Below are positions 1-8,906 of a stretch of 40,039 nucleotides of DNA, one piece after another. This DNA is from Candidatus Kapaibacterium sp. (GTDB taxonomy: Bacteria; Bacteroidota; Ignavibacteria; Kapaibacteriales; UBA2268), in NCBI GenBank assembly GCA_026390695.1, contig JAPLFL010000032.1, forward strand, positions 1 to 40,039. The letters run 5' to 3'. The notes under the pieces were generated by a model. It saw only the letters and a program-made list of their open reading frames with translations. It ran no database searches and was not told where the DNA came from. Made by a program: the position numbers and the translations under genes. How positions within the stretch are numbered: position 1 is the first letter of the stretch; each line of letters starts with the position of its first letter.

Positions 1-152
1 TTTTGCCGGAATAATCTAATTGCGTATTTTGCATTCTAAGCATGGCTTCTCCATTAATTGTTTATAAATTTTATTTTTACCAAAAACTAAATTAATCAAT
101 TTTTGGTTAAGCCTGCTTTTCAAACATACAAACTCAAAAGTAGAATATTTAC

Positions 153-313
153 CAAAAATGTCATTTCTGCGTATGAGACTGTGTAAAAACACGAAATAAT
201 TACGTATCTGTCATTCCCGCGCATGCGGGAATCTCCTTCCAGTACTAATCAGGGGATTCCTGCATGCGCAGGAATGACAGAAATTGTAGTTTTCACACAA
301 GCTCGTATGCAGG
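153..313. repeat. Nested inverted-repeat (MITE/REP-like) element
   Basis: Two nested palindromes are visible. The outer arms, about 167-190 and 289-312, pair the motif CTGCGTATGAGACTGTGTAA with its imperfect complement. The inner arms, 210-232 and 255-278, pair GTCATTCCCGCGCATGCGGG with its imperfect complement. The whole unit could fold into one long hairpin. A related end (GACTGTGTGAAAACGATGAA) recurs at about 581-600, which suggests a mobile palindromic element with a second, decayed copy nearby. No reading frame of interest is present. Confidence 0.7.
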
Positions 314-319
314 AATCCC

Positions 320-756
320 CCTAATGAAAGAAAGGCAAATTTTTCCTTTATTTCTCCAACTTTATAAACTAATTTGCATATTTTGTAATTAAAAATGCAG
401 TTATTTGCATAGTTTTGCATAATACATTGTGCAACGATATACTGCTCCAGCAGCGCTTTATAATGCCGTTTGCATAGTTTTGCATAGTTTTTTGCCTTTT
501 TTTGTCTGAACTGAGAAATTTGGGATTAATACCAATTCGCTTTCAATCATATAATATACATTTCTTTGTTCTAACGCATTGAAGACTGTGTGAAAACGAT
601 GAAATTCCAATGGAAGATCTGCAAAATTAACTACTAAAATCTTCGCTGTCAACTACACCGTTCGAAAACGATTCACGAAATAGTTCCAAAAAAGTTATGG
701 CACACTTTTTAAATAATTTAAACGTTATAGCTTGTTTTATTAAATAATTTGAATTA
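320..756. other. Intergenic region with short direct repeats
   Basis: No credible gene is seen. The 18-bp motif TTTGCATAGTTTTGCATA occurs at 404-421 and again at 469-486, with a weaker version near 371. A fragment resembling the outer arm of the palindromic element at 153-313 lies at about 579-607. The last 60 bases are AT-rich and probably contain the promoter of the permease gene, but no clean consensus was found. Confidence 0.4.
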
Positions 757-2061
757 ATGATTATAATAGATATATTGAAAGAATCTTTAAGACAATTCTT
801 TGAAATGGCGCCGTACCTGCTGCTGGGTTTACTTTTTGTCGGACTTTTCCATATATTTTTCTCAAAAGATATTATCTTAAAATATGTTGGGAAAAATGAC
901 ATTCGTTCTGTTCTGAATGCAGCATTGGTTGGAGTTCCGCTCCCGCTTTGTTCTTGCGGAGTTATTCCAACATCAGTATTTATGGCACGAAATGGAGCTT
1001 CGCGTGGTTCAGTAATGTCCTTTTTGATATCCACTCCTCAAACGGGTGTTGACTCGATGATTGCCACTTTTGGAATGTTGGGTTGGGTTTTTGCGATTTT
1101 TCGTCCTATTGCAGCTTTTATCATGGGAATTTTAGGAGGAATATCGCTGCGTTTTTTTGATAAGGAATCGAATTTTTTAGAAGGAAATGAATCTGACAAA
1201 TCAAAACTTTTTCAGCCTTTAATTTCTCCTAACAAAGCAGAATCCGAAATTCGCAAAAGTGCTGGTTGGGGCATAATATTTATTTCCAAACTGGAGAAAA
1301 TGTATAAGTATGCCTTTGTTGAATTTCTTGATGATATAGCTATTCAATTTATTTTTGGAATAATTATTTCCGGAATTATAACTTATTTCATTCCTGATAG
1401 TTTCTTCAGAAATACATCTGTAAATAATGGGATTTTAGGAATGTTGCTAATGGTTGCTGTAGGGATACCGATGTATGTTTGCGCAACCGCATCTATTCCG
1501 ATTGCAATTACATTAATTATGAAAGGTTTTTCGCCAGGTGTAGCCTTTGTCTTTTTAGCTTCCGGTCCTGCGACAAATGCAGCAAGCCTCGCAATATTAT
1601 CTAAAACCATGGGAAGGAAATTTGCAGCATTATTTGTACTGATAATAACCATTTCTTCTATCGCTTTTGGTTATTTATTAGACTTTATTTTTACTTTCTT
1701 CAATCTTGATCCTCATGAATTAATGAACCATAGCACTCATCTGCATTTCAAAAATTTCGGGACGATGGATTTTATTTATGCCACTGCTCTTGGGCTTTTG
1801 CTTTTTGGGTCTATTTACAGAAAATATATTTTAATTTATTTTAATAGGAGTAAACCAATGGATAACAAACAAATTTTTAATATCGAAGGCATGAGTTGCA
1901 ATCACTGCGTAATGAACGTGACGAAAGCAATCAATGGCGTTCAGGGAGTTGAATCGGTAAGCGTGGTACTGAACGAGAATAAAGCTTATATAGAAGGAAA
2001 TATTAAACGACAGGAAGTGATTAATGCAATTCATGGTGTTGGATATACGGTAGTGGAGTGA
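757..2061 (+). CDS. SO_0444-type metal efflux permease fused to an HMA domain
   Basis: Predicted inner-membrane permease (DUF318/ArsP-like family, SO_0444 Cu/Zn efflux type) that exports a soft metal or metalloid. The N-terminal ~350 residues are strongly hydrophobic, with about eight membrane segments. They contain the family signature PLPLCSCGVIPTS at residues 61-73 (C65 and C67) and a second half-motif, GPATNAAS. A His-containing linker (HSTHLH) follows. Residues ~370-434 form a ferredoxin-like heavy-metal-associated domain with the metal site MSCNHC (C381, C384). Many relatives carry the HMA protein as a separate gene or a C-terminal fusion. The ATG at 757 is the only start that keeps the whole first membrane segment. 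The metal (copper, zinc or arsenic) cannot be told from sequence. Confidence 0.88.
   Translation: MIIIDILKESLRQFFEMAPYLLLGLLFVGLFHIFFSKDIILKYVGKNDIRSVLNAALVGVPLPLCSCGVIPTSVFMARNGASRGSVMSFLISTPQTGVDSMIATFGMLGWVFAIFRPIAAFIMGILGGISLRFFDKESNFLEGNESDKSKLFQPLISPNKAESEIRKSAGWGIIFISKLEKMYKYAFVEFLDDIAIQFIFGIIISGIITYFIPDSFFRNTSVNNGILGMLLMVAVGIPMYVCATASIPIAITLIMKGFSPGVAFVFLASGPATNAASLAILSKTMGRKFAALFVLIITISSIAFGYLLDFIFTFFNLDPHELMNHSTHLHFKNFGTMDFIYATALGLLLFGSIYRKYILIYFNRSKPMDNKQIFNIEGMSCNHCVMNVTKAINGVQGVESVSVVLNENKAYIEGNIKRQEVINAIHGVGYTVVE
1841..1860 (+). promoter_or_regulatory. Internal ribosome binding site and in-frame ATG before the HMA domain
   Basis: The sequence TAATAGGAG at 1842-1850 is a good Shine-Dalgarno match, seven bases before an ATG at 1858. 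That ATG is in frame with the permease (codon 368) and lies exactly at the start of the HMA domain (MDNKQIFNIEGMSC). Translation from here would give a free 67-residue copper-chaperone-like protein besides the full-length fusion. That this happens is inference. Confidence 0.45.
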
Positions 2062-2104
2062 TAATAAGTTATAAAGTTGAAGGTATATTTATTATACTTG
2101 TAAT

Positions 2105-2134
2105 CAAGCTCCTTCTTGGTTACAAAGGAGTTTG
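2105..2134 (+). terminator. Possible transcription terminator hairpin
   Basis: CAAGCTCCTT at 2105-2114 pairs with AAGGAGTTTG at 2125-2134 (ten pairs, one G-U) around a ten-base loop, 44 bases after the permease stop. The following bases (AAAGTATATTTTTAG) hold only a delayed T-run, so intrinsic termination is plausible but not certain. Confidence 0.35.
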
Positions 2135-2163
2135 AAAGTATATTTTTAGAAATACATTTATAA

Positions 2164-2194
2164 TTGTTTGTGAAATTTAAAATGAGTAAATTTG
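2164..2194 (+). promoter_or_regulatory. Candidate Bacteroidota-type promoter
   Basis: TTG at 2164-2166 is followed, after 20 bases, by TAAATTTG at 2187-2194, an exact match to the group's TAnnTTTG -7 element with the expected spacing. It would start transcription near 2200, upstream of the asparaginase-family gene at 2284. Confidence 0.45.
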
Positions 2195-2283
2195 CTATAT
2201 TATTTATGGATATAATATGTTCAATATAAATTAAATACTAACTTTATAACTTTTAACTTTACAATTTAATAATTAATTACATT

Positions 2284-3249
2284 ATGAACCGCAGAAATTT
2301 TCTTGTAGAAACTACTTTAGTTAGTGCTGGACTCGCTTTAGCACCTAAATTATTAATTTCTCAAACTCCGGCTTCTACTGCCGGCAACAAACCTATCGTT
2401 ATTTCTACATGGAAGCATGGTATTCCGGCAAATGCCGCTGCTATGATAATCCTTGGTGCTGGTGGTTCTGCTTTGGATGCCGTTGAGCAAGGTGTGCGTG
2501 TTCCGGAAGCTGATCCCGATGTCACTTCGGTTGGCTATGGTGGCTTGCCAGACCGTGATGGGCACGTTACTCTGGATGCCTGCATTATGGATGATAATGC
2601 TAACTGCGGATCCGTCTGCTTTCTTGAGCATATTATGCATCCGATATCAGTTGCACGCAAGGTGATGGAAACTACTCCACATATAATTTTAGCAGGCGAA
2701 GGTGCTTTGCAGTTTGCTTTAGATAATGGATTCAAAAAAGAAAACTTGTTAACCGAATCCGCAAAACAAATATGGATAAAGTGGAAAAAGAAGAATCTTA
2801 TTCCTGATAAAAGAGATGTACACGATACTATTGGAATGTTAGCAATTGATAAACATGGAAATTTATCTGGTGCATGCACAACAAGCGGTTTAGCATTTAA
2901 ACTTCCGGGTAGAGTTGGTGATTCTCCAATTATTGGGGCGGGCCTTTATGTTGATAATGAAGTAGGTGCAGCATGTGCGACGGGAACTGGAGAACTGGTA
3001 ATAAAAATTGCCGGTAGCTTTTTAATCGTTGAACTTATGCGAAATGGTAAATCTCCTGCTGAAGCATGCCGAATAGCAATAGAACGTATTGTAAAAAAGC
3101 AAAAGAACTACAAAGAACATCAAGTAGGCTTCCTTGCATTGAATAAAGCAGGTGAAACAGGAGCTTATTCATTGGCAAAGGGCTTTGAATATGCGCTTGC
3201 CGCCAATGGGGAAAATAAAATATATCCTTCGGATAGTTTTATGAAATGA
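2284..3249 (+). CDS. N4-(beta-N-acetylglucosaminyl)-L-asparaginase / isoaspartyl peptidase family Ntn hydrolase
   Basis: 321 residues. The start MNRRNFLVETTLVSAGLALA is a Tat-type signal (RR-x-F-L), so the protein is probably exported folded. The mature part is a family-2 asparaginase (T2 Ntn hydrolase), which self-cleaves to expose an N-terminal threonine and hydrolyses amide bonds of asparagine side chains, glycosylated or isoaspartyl. The cleavage site is the HDTIGM motif: D181-T182, with T182 the nucleophile. Downstream GRVGDSPIIGAGLYVDN and ATGTGE are the conserved substrate-binding loops of aspartylglucosaminidases. Length and motifs fit an intact enzyme. Aspartylglucosaminidase fits better than plant-type isoaspartyl peptidase because of the GRVGDSPIIGAG loop, but the substrate is inferred. 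Confidence 0.9.
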   Translation: MNRRNFLVETTLVSAGLALAPKLLISQTPASTAGNKPIVISTWKHGIPANAAAMIILGAGGSALDAVEQGVRVPEADPDVTSVGYGGLPDRDGHVTLDACIMDDNANCGSVCFLEHIMHPISVARKVMETTPHIILAGEGALQFALDNGFKKENLLTESAKQIWIKWKKKNLIPDKRDVHDTIGMLAIDKHGNLSGACTTSGLAFKLPGRVGDSPIIGAGLYVDNEVGAACATGTGELVIKIAGSFLIVELMRNGKSPAEACRIAIERIVKKQKNYKEHQVGFLALNKAGETGAYSLAKGFEYALAANGENKIYPSDSFMK

Positions 3250-3463
3250 GTGAGCCGGATATGGCTACCGGACTGGATCCTTCGCTTCTCCAAATAACGG
3301 TTACAGAAGGTAGAAGAGTTGAAAGTTGAAGGTAGAAGCGAGGTATTTTTTTTATAAGAAACAGTCATTTTCTAATCTTTAAAAGCTAAGAGTTTAATTT
3401 TCTATTACTTTATATAAATAAATTCATAATTCAATAAAAATCTACCATCAACTTTATAACTTT

Positions 3464-6400
3464 ATGAACTTTAAACTTGGAACTTATATCCCTTCTTGTA
3501 TTCTAATTTTTTTTTATATTAGTCTTTATGCCCAGCCTCTCCAAAACAGGTTGCTCACAGCAACATCTGTTGATGGATTGAATTGGACAAAAACTGGCAA
3601 AATATTCGCTGAAAACGGTGAAGTTCCTGATGCACTGGTTCGCCCAGATGGTAAAATCGCAGTTTATTATCAAGGATTAGTAACTCAATTCAAAGACGGA
3701 ATTTTCGTAGCTATTTCTGATAATGGTTTGGATAACTGGACTCGGTATCAAATTACTTTGTCTGGTACAGAAAATTGGTCAGGACAGCCTTGTGATCCTG
3801 ATGTTGTATATTTTAAAGGGAAATATCGCCTATATTTTACGGGTAATCCTAATTCAGGAGTCAATCCTGAGACTCATTCGGCTGTTTCCGATGATGGTAT
3901 CAATTTTACTGTGGAAAATGGTACAAGGTTTGTTCAACCGGGTAGCCCTATTATGGATCCATCGCTGCTGCAGATAGTTGACACACTACATCATTTTGCC
4001 GGTGGAGCACAGGCTGGTAAAAACTGGCATGCAGTTTCCATTGATGGTCTCAATTTCACTCGGATTTCTGATTTTCAAATCGATAATCTTATGATGGCAA
4101 ACGGATTGAAAACTCCTTCGGGTTATCGCTTCTATTGCTTCTCAAATAGTGATCATAAAAACTTATATTCTATTTATTCTACTGATGGCATAAGCTGGTC
4201 AAGAGACGCAGGAGTGCGAATTAGTCTTGATAATCCTGCTCTCGAAATTGATCATATTAAAGATCCGGCAGTTATTTTAAAAAATGGATCTTATATTATG
4301 TACTATGTTGCAGGAAGAGATTCGAGTTTATTTAAAGATACCTCATCAATAACAAATTTCCTTAAAAAATATCTAATGGCGTTTCATACTTGTACCGGCA
4401 CAAATTGTGGAGATCCCAAAAATCATGTTACAAAAATTGCCGAATCCGATGATTTGATTAATTGGAACTTAATACCGAATCTGCCACAAATGCCCGGTTC
4501 TGTTCCGGATCTGATTGCTCGTGGTGATAAATTATATGTTTATAATCCGGGACAGGTCAGGACATATAATAATTCGTCTAAAGTCTGGGAACCTTCTTCT
4601 CCGGTGTCTATTATTGATTCCAATAATAATAAAATTGATTTTGTTGATCCCTCACCCTATTTGGATTCAAATGGGAAAATTGTTCTTTTCTTTTTAAATT
4701 CAACTGGTCTTTTCGGGCAAGACCCTGCAGGTTGCAAAACTTATCCATGTGTTAAATTTTTTGATTCTGCTATTGAAGAAGATGCTGCTGATGGTAAAAA
4801 ATTCAGATTAGTTCCCGGTCATCGGCTCACTATTGTTCTTCAGAATGGTTCAGCTTCGGATCCGGATATTTTCTATGATGGCAAGGATTATATACTATAT
4901 ATCTCCCGCGGAGCAAATACTTATGCGTATCATTCATCTTCGCTTCAGGGGAATTATAATGTTTTTCAGAATCTGACAAATTCCCTTCTTACAAGTGCCG
5001 GTGGAGTTGCTTGCGGGTATTATGATTCTACTACCAAGAAATATTATTCTTATATTCATACAAATGAAAACGGAACTACTTTAATTAAAGTTGCGGTTCA
5101 TCAGGATTTTAATTCGCAATTATCTCCCACTGATTTTAAACCTGCTATTAGTGGTACATTAATGAATTTAGGTGCAAATTCCAATTGCGAAAGTCCCGGA
5201 ATCACTTTGAATACATTGAAATCTCAACCCGCTGATAAGGGCCCTTGGAAAAGTCCTTTGAAGGTAGCCTATTCTAATGATGGAATCAATTTCACTGGTG
5301 AAAAGATATTTCAGGATTCTGCCGGAGTTCCTTGCGTTATTCGCTGGAAGGGCACTGATACTCTTGCGTGCGTCTTTCAATGGTTCCGGCAACCTATGGG
5401 ATCGGCTACATGGGATAAAGTTGCTGTGAAATTCTCATACAATAATGGTGCTTCATGGTCTAAACCTGTTCCGATTGAAATTGCAGGTCTTCCGCAATCA
5501 TATCAACGTCCTTTTGATCCGACAATTGTTGTTTATAATAATGATAAAATAAGAATTTATTATTCATCTAATGAAAATCCTATCCAAGGAATGGACAGCA
5601 CAATTAATACTTATTCCGCGGTAAGCAATGACGGTATTCATTATACTTTTGAAAATGGCGCTCGCTATGATCATCCTACAAATCGGGTGATTGATCCTGC
5701 CGTAACCTTTTTCAATAATCAATGGCATTATCTATCTCCAATCGGAGCGCCTCAAGATGGAGCCTATCACTGCACTTCCGCTGATGGGATTAATTTCGCC
5801 CTTCAAGCGAATATTCCTTCTGATAATATGCACAACTGGACTGGTAATTTTCTTGTTGATAATAATGAATTGCGCTTTTATGGATGTGGTCAGAATATTT
5901 GGTATAATACCTCGAATGATGCTGTTACATGGAAAAATTATATTAAAACAAATATAAACGGGGGCGATCCATCGGTGGTAAAGCTTGGAAATAATTCGTA
6001 TATGATGATTTATGTCGGGCAACCTTATAATCAGAATTTGCCTGATAAAGTTATTCTCGCCAATCCATTCGATAAATCCGTTTTCTCATCCGATTCATTA
6101 TTATTTGTTTGGAAAAGAGCTTTGCCCGATTCTATTCAATATTCCTTTCAATTTACTACTGATTCTACCTTCTTATCCTTTTATTACGAATCATCTGATT
6201 TAGCTGATACCTTTAAAGTGATACACGGATTGAAACAAAATACTGTCTATTACTGGCGGGTAAAAGCAAAAAATACAATTGGTTGGGGGCCATATAGTGA
6301 TGTTTGGACAGTGAGAGGAATAAAATCTGATATTACCGAATATAATGCACATTCGGAACTTAATATTATGCCCAATCCATCTAATGATTTTATTTTAATT

Positions 6401-6589
6401 AGGAATTATGAATCAGAGAATACGAATTTTACGATTTATAATACCTTGGGTGAGCAAATAAATAACATCATCGCAATTTTTTACGATTCAAATACTATAA
6501 AAATTGACATATCCACATTTCCTTCGGGATTATATATAGTCAAAACAGGATCAAGGATAGGAAAATTCTGGATATCTGCAAATCCATAG
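3464..6589 (+). CDS. Large secreted beta-propeller protein with Fn3 and T9SS sorting domain
   Basis: 1041 residues. An N-terminal signal peptide (hydrophobic stretch ~9-23 ending near YAQP) is followed by ~830 residues of propeller-like repeats. Two recurring motifs are seen: DP-x-V/I-hydrophobic...YxxYYxG (for example DPDVVYFKGKYRLYFTG and DPAVILKNGSYIMYYV) and S-x-DG-hydrophobic-N/S-F/W-T (for example SDDGINFT, SNDGINFT, SADGINFA). This resembles GH43/sialidase-like five-bladed propellers, probably two in series. A fibronectin type III domain spans ~860-955. A Por-type C-terminal sorting domain (~966-1041) has NIMPNPS and SGLYIVK. It should be secreted by T9SS and kept on the surface or released. 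A glycan-related role is possible, but no complete catalytic triad was identified. Confidence 0.8.
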   Translation: MNFKLGTYIPSCILIFFYISLYAQPLQNRLLTATSVDGLNWTKTGKIFAENGEVPDALVRPDGKIAVYYQGLVTQFKDGIFVAISDNGLDNWTRYQITLSGTENWSGQPCDPDVVYFKGKYRLYFTGNPNSGVNPETHSAVSDDGINFTVENGTRFVQPGSPIMDPSLLQIVDTLHHFAGGAQAGKNWHAVSIDGLNFTRISDFQIDNLMMANGLKTPSGYRFYCFSNSDHKNLYSIYSTDGISWSRDAGVRISLDNPALEIDHIKDPAVILKNGSYIMYYVAGRDSSLFKDTSSITNFLKKYLMAFHTCTGTNCGDPKNHVTKIAESDDLINWNLIPNLPQMPGSVPDLIARGDKLYVYNPGQVRTYNNSSKVWEPSSPVSIIDSNNNKIDFVDPSPYLDSNGKIVLFFLNSTGLFGQDPAGCKTYPCVKFFDSAIEEDAADGKKFRLVPGHRLTIVLQNGSASDPDIFYDGKDYILYISRGANTYAYHSSSLQGNYNVFQNLTNSLLTSAGGVACGYYDSTTKKYYSYIHTNENGTTLIKVAVHQDFNSQLSPTDFKPAISGTLMNLGANSNCESPGITLNTLKSQPADKGPWKSPLKVAYSNDGINFTGEKIFQDSAGVPCVIRWKGTDTLACVFQWFRQPMGSATWDKVAVKFSYNNGASWSKPVPIEIAGLPQSYQRPFDPTIVVYNNDKIRIYYSSNENPIQGMDSTINTYSAVSNDGIHYTFENGARYDHPTNRVIDPAVTFFNNQWHYLSPIGAPQDGAYHCTSADGINFALQANIPSDNMHNWTGNFLVDNNELRFYGCGQNIWYNTSNDAVTWKNYIKTNINGGDPSVVKLGNNSYMMIYVGQPYNQNLPDKVILANPFDKSVFSSDSLLFVWKRALPDSIQYSFQFTTDSTFLSFYYESSDLADTFKVIHGLKQNTVYYWRVKAKNTIGWGPYSDVWTVRGIKSDITEYNAHSELNIMPNPSNDFILIRNYESENTNFTIYNTLGEQINNIIAIFYDSNTIKIDISTFPSGLYIVKTGSRIGKFWISANP

Positions 6590-6696
6590 ACATATTATAT
6601 AAATGAGAATAAGTAAGATATTGCATAATCTCATAAAGAAACATACAAATAAGCTATTAAAGCATAATCTTATGTATTAAATACACCTCCTTCCCT

Positions 6697-7115
6697 CTCC
6701 AATACCCTTTTGCTTTTATTGGATGGGCGCGGGAAAAGTTCAAATCCTCTGGAAACCCCTCCCTAACCCTCCCCGAAGGGGAGGGAACTGGATCGTTCTT
6801 ATTCCCTCCCCTTCGGGGAGGGTTAGGGAGGGGTTCTTAATGGTTATGCTGAGGCTCTTCCCCCTTCCAATCCCCCCACATCCCTCTCCAATCCCTTTTT
6901 GCTTTGATTGGATGGGCGGGGGAATCATTCTATTCCTTTGGAAACCTCACCCCGACCCTCCCCACAAGGGAGGGAACTGGATCGTTCTTATTCCCTCTCC
7001 TTTGGAGAGGGTTAAGGTGAGGTTCTTCCGTCTTATGATGAGGTTCCTCCACCTTCCAAAGTCCCCAAATCCCTCTTCAATACCTTTTTGATTTGTTTGG
7101 ATGGGCGTGGGAAAG
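6697..7115. repeat. Three tandem ~190-bp units with G+C-rich inverted repeats
   Basis: A motif CAATxCCxTTTTGxTTTxxT followed by GGATGGGCG recurs at about 6701, 6890 and 7079, marking a ~189-bp period. Each of the first two units carries a long inverted repeat: CCCTCCCTAACCCTCCCC with GGGGAGGGTTAGGGAGGG (6758-6836), and a diverged CCTCACCCCGACCCTCCC with GAGAGGGTTAAGGTGAGG (6945-7023). Changes on one arm are partly matched on the other. The third unit is only partial. The open frames over this region (for example 6723-7091) are by-products of the repeat and not genes. Confidence 0.75.
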
Positions 7116-7148
7116 AGTATGATAAAGATATTTCTCCTTTTAATGATC

Positions 7149-7592
7149 CTAATAATATTGAAAATCTTTATGTCCATCCTGTACTTCAATCAAAATAATA
7201 TCTGGGATGTATAAAATATCTTTAATACTTGTAATAAACCTTGATTGAGTACCATATATAAGCGAATCCTGCATGTAAATAGTATCAAAATAGAATATTG
7301 TCCTATTATTATCTTTATCTGTAAACCTAATCTCAATCGAAGGACTATTTGGTAGATCAATTGGATTATTTTCCTTATCAAAACATTTGATAATTTTTAT
7401 AGGATTACGATAATAAGTATAACGAGAACCAAGCGGTCCAACTACATTAGTCAAAAATAATTTAGTAGAATCAATATTTTTAAATTGCTCCTTAAAATTA
7501 TTTACTGGAATATAATATGTTTGGCAACCCAACATGCTAAAAACAACAATAATCCCAATAAACATAAGTCTCATACTAATCTTATTAACCAT
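7149..7592 (-). CDS. Hypothetical lipoprotein
   Basis: 147 residues. The start MVNKISMRLMFIGIIVVFSMLGC is a signal peptide ending in a lipobox with the modifiable cysteine at residue 23. The rest is a small mixed alpha/beta protein with no motif I recognise. It ends at the border of the repeat block, and its last residues could be altered by it. It stands alone on the minus strand and precedes (in transcription order follows) the helical/Fn3 gene at 8654-7710. Envelope location is well supported; function is unknown. Confidence 0.6.
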   Translation of the reverse strand: MVNKISMRLMFIGIIVVFSMLGCQTYYIPVNNFKEQFKNIDSTKLFLTNVVGPLGSRYTYYRNPIKIIKCFDKENNPIDLPNSPSIEIRFTDKDNNRTIFYFDTIYMQDSLIYGTQSRFITSIKDILYIPDIILIEVQDGHKDFQYY

Positions 7593-7709
7593 TATAATTC
7601 CTTTCTAATATTTATAAATCATTTATTTATATAATTTCTTAATATTTATTATTCTCTTCTTCTTTCATTCCTACTCCTCCATTCTTAATTCTTAATTCCT
7701 AATTTTTAA

Positions 7710-8654
7710 TTACACAGAAATCACCACATCAACCCACGCCTCATCACTATAATCACTGCTAATACTGTTAGTCTTCGCCTTCACCTTGTAATAATTCCTT
7801 TTATCCGCTATAAATGCCACTCCCTGCGGCGCATTCGGCACATTCGTAAGCAATGAATATGTTCCCGACGGCGCACTTAGGTCAACCGCACAAGTATAAA
7901 TATCATACGACGTCGCCCCAGACACGCTATCCCAGTTCAAATGCACCACCGGATTGCCCAGCGCCCAGTTCGCCGTCACATTCTGCGGCTTTGGCAAGCC
8001 ATGATGCACCGTATCATAAATCACATAATCATTATACTTCGCCTCATCCACATCCTGCCAGATAATCTTCCCAATCTCGCAGTAGCGGCTCACAAAACTA
8101 TACAACTCATTGCCCTTCGTAATCCTATTCTGCGTCGCCATATCCCTTGCCTCCTGCGCCGTGGCAATACTATTCATGTCCGCCTGAAAACTATCCGCCA
8201 AATCCGTCAAATTATCAATCATCCCCGACGTCAGTCCCACCGGCGTAAGCTCAGTAAGGTATTCCGTCGCAGTAGTACACACTTGCCGACAAGTAGAAAG
8301 GAAGCGCTTATCATCATCCTTCGTCATCGCGCCCGCCCCAAACTTCTTATCCTGCGGCGAACCAGCTCCCCACTTAATCTTAGCACAGCTCACAATCGCC
8401 CGAATAGCGATTTCCGCGTCTGCACGGTGCGCCTTCTTGCCCTGAACCGCAAGCGAAACATCAGCAAGATAATAAGAATCGGTAGGCAGCAGCCCAAAAG
8501 CCGTAGCCAGCACACCAAAAGCGGTAATAGCCGCCGAATTAACACCTCGCGAAGCAAATTGAGTAGTATCGCGAGTCATTTTCACCACCAAACTCCCGGC
8601 AAACACGTTAAGTTCGGCGTCAGAAATAGTATAAGTTCTGTTTACAGTAATCAT
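7710..8654 (-). CDS. Helical-bundle plus Fn3 protein of unknown function (copy A)
   Basis: Read from the ATG at 8654 (MITVNRTYTISDAEL) the protein has 314 residues; the frame is open to 8723, but the extra 23 residues have no counterpart in copy B. Residues ~1-220 are alpha-helical without a signal peptide. Residues ~225-314 form a fibronectin type III domain (PQNVTANW..., YYKVKAKT). Copy B (28571-29515) is a clear paralogue along its length, sharing DAEL, MTRD, LPTD, IKWGA-S, GNE-YSFVS-YCEIGK, KYNDY-IYD and NKRNYYKV-AK. A purine-rich AAGAAAGGA precedes the ATG. It is directly downstream of a 21-bp tandem array. Function unknown; no enzyme motif or export signal was seen. Confidence 0.75.
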   Translation of the reverse strand: MITVNRTYTISDAELNVFAGSLVVKMTRDTTQFASRGVNSAAITAFGVLATAFGLLPTDSYYLADVSLAVQGKKAHRADAEIAIRAIVSCAKIKWGAGSPQDKKFGAGAMTKDDDKRFLSTCRQVCTTATEYLTELTPVGLTSGMIDNLTDLADSFQADMNSIATAQEARDMATQNRITKGNELYSFVSRYCEIGKIIWQDVDEAKYNDYVIYDTVHHGLPKPQNVTANWALGNPVVHLNWDSVSGATSYDIYTCAVDLSAPSGTYSLLTNVPNAPQGVAFIADKRNYYKVKAKTNSISSDYSDEAWVDVVISV

Positions 8655-8716
8655 AAGACCAAAATCCTTTCTTAATATATAATGAAACAAAGTAAAATAC
8701 AATAAATTAGCTTTAC

Positions 8717-8886
8717 GATTCATCCACTGTGCTATTCAAATCATTCACTGGCGCAATCAAATCATCCACTAACCAATACGAGCCATTCACTAAGCATTTC
8801 TAATCATTCACTGGCGAATACAAATCATTCACTAATCAATTCAAAACATCCACTATAGCTTTCAAATGATTCACTAAGCAATTCTC
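8717..8886 (-). repeat. 21-bp tandem array A upstream of the helical/Fn3 gene
   Basis: The core CACT of the motif CATTCACT/CATCCACT recurs at 8725, 8746, 8767, 8788, 8809, 8830, 8851 and 8872, that is eight times at exactly 21 bp. Between the cores lie about 12 bases that vary (GTGCTATTCAAA, GGCGCAATCAAA, AAGCATTTCTAA, GGCGAATACAAA, ATAGCTTTCAAA) but usually end in CAAA. On the coding strand the conserved block is AGTGAATGA. The array ends about 65 bases upstream of the ATG at 8654. Stop codons interrupt the frames, so it is not coding. Confidence 0.9.
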
Positions 8887-8906
8887 ACAATCAAAGAACG
8901 ATATAT

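Noticed and set aside
6723..7189. Frames over the tandem hairpin block rich in Pro and Gly
   Set aside because: They follow the repeat period, have no ribosome binding site, and the opposite strand is equally open.
7853..8675. Plus-strand frames (up to 244 residues) opposite helical/Fn3 gene A
   Set aside because: They are rich in His, Arg, Ile and Pro as expected for an antisense shadow; the minus-strand frame has a full-length paralogue at 28571-29515.
8717..8886. CRISPR array
   Set aside because: Units of 21 bp with a ~9-bp conserved block are far too short for repeat plus spacer of any CRISPR type, and no cas gene is in the window.
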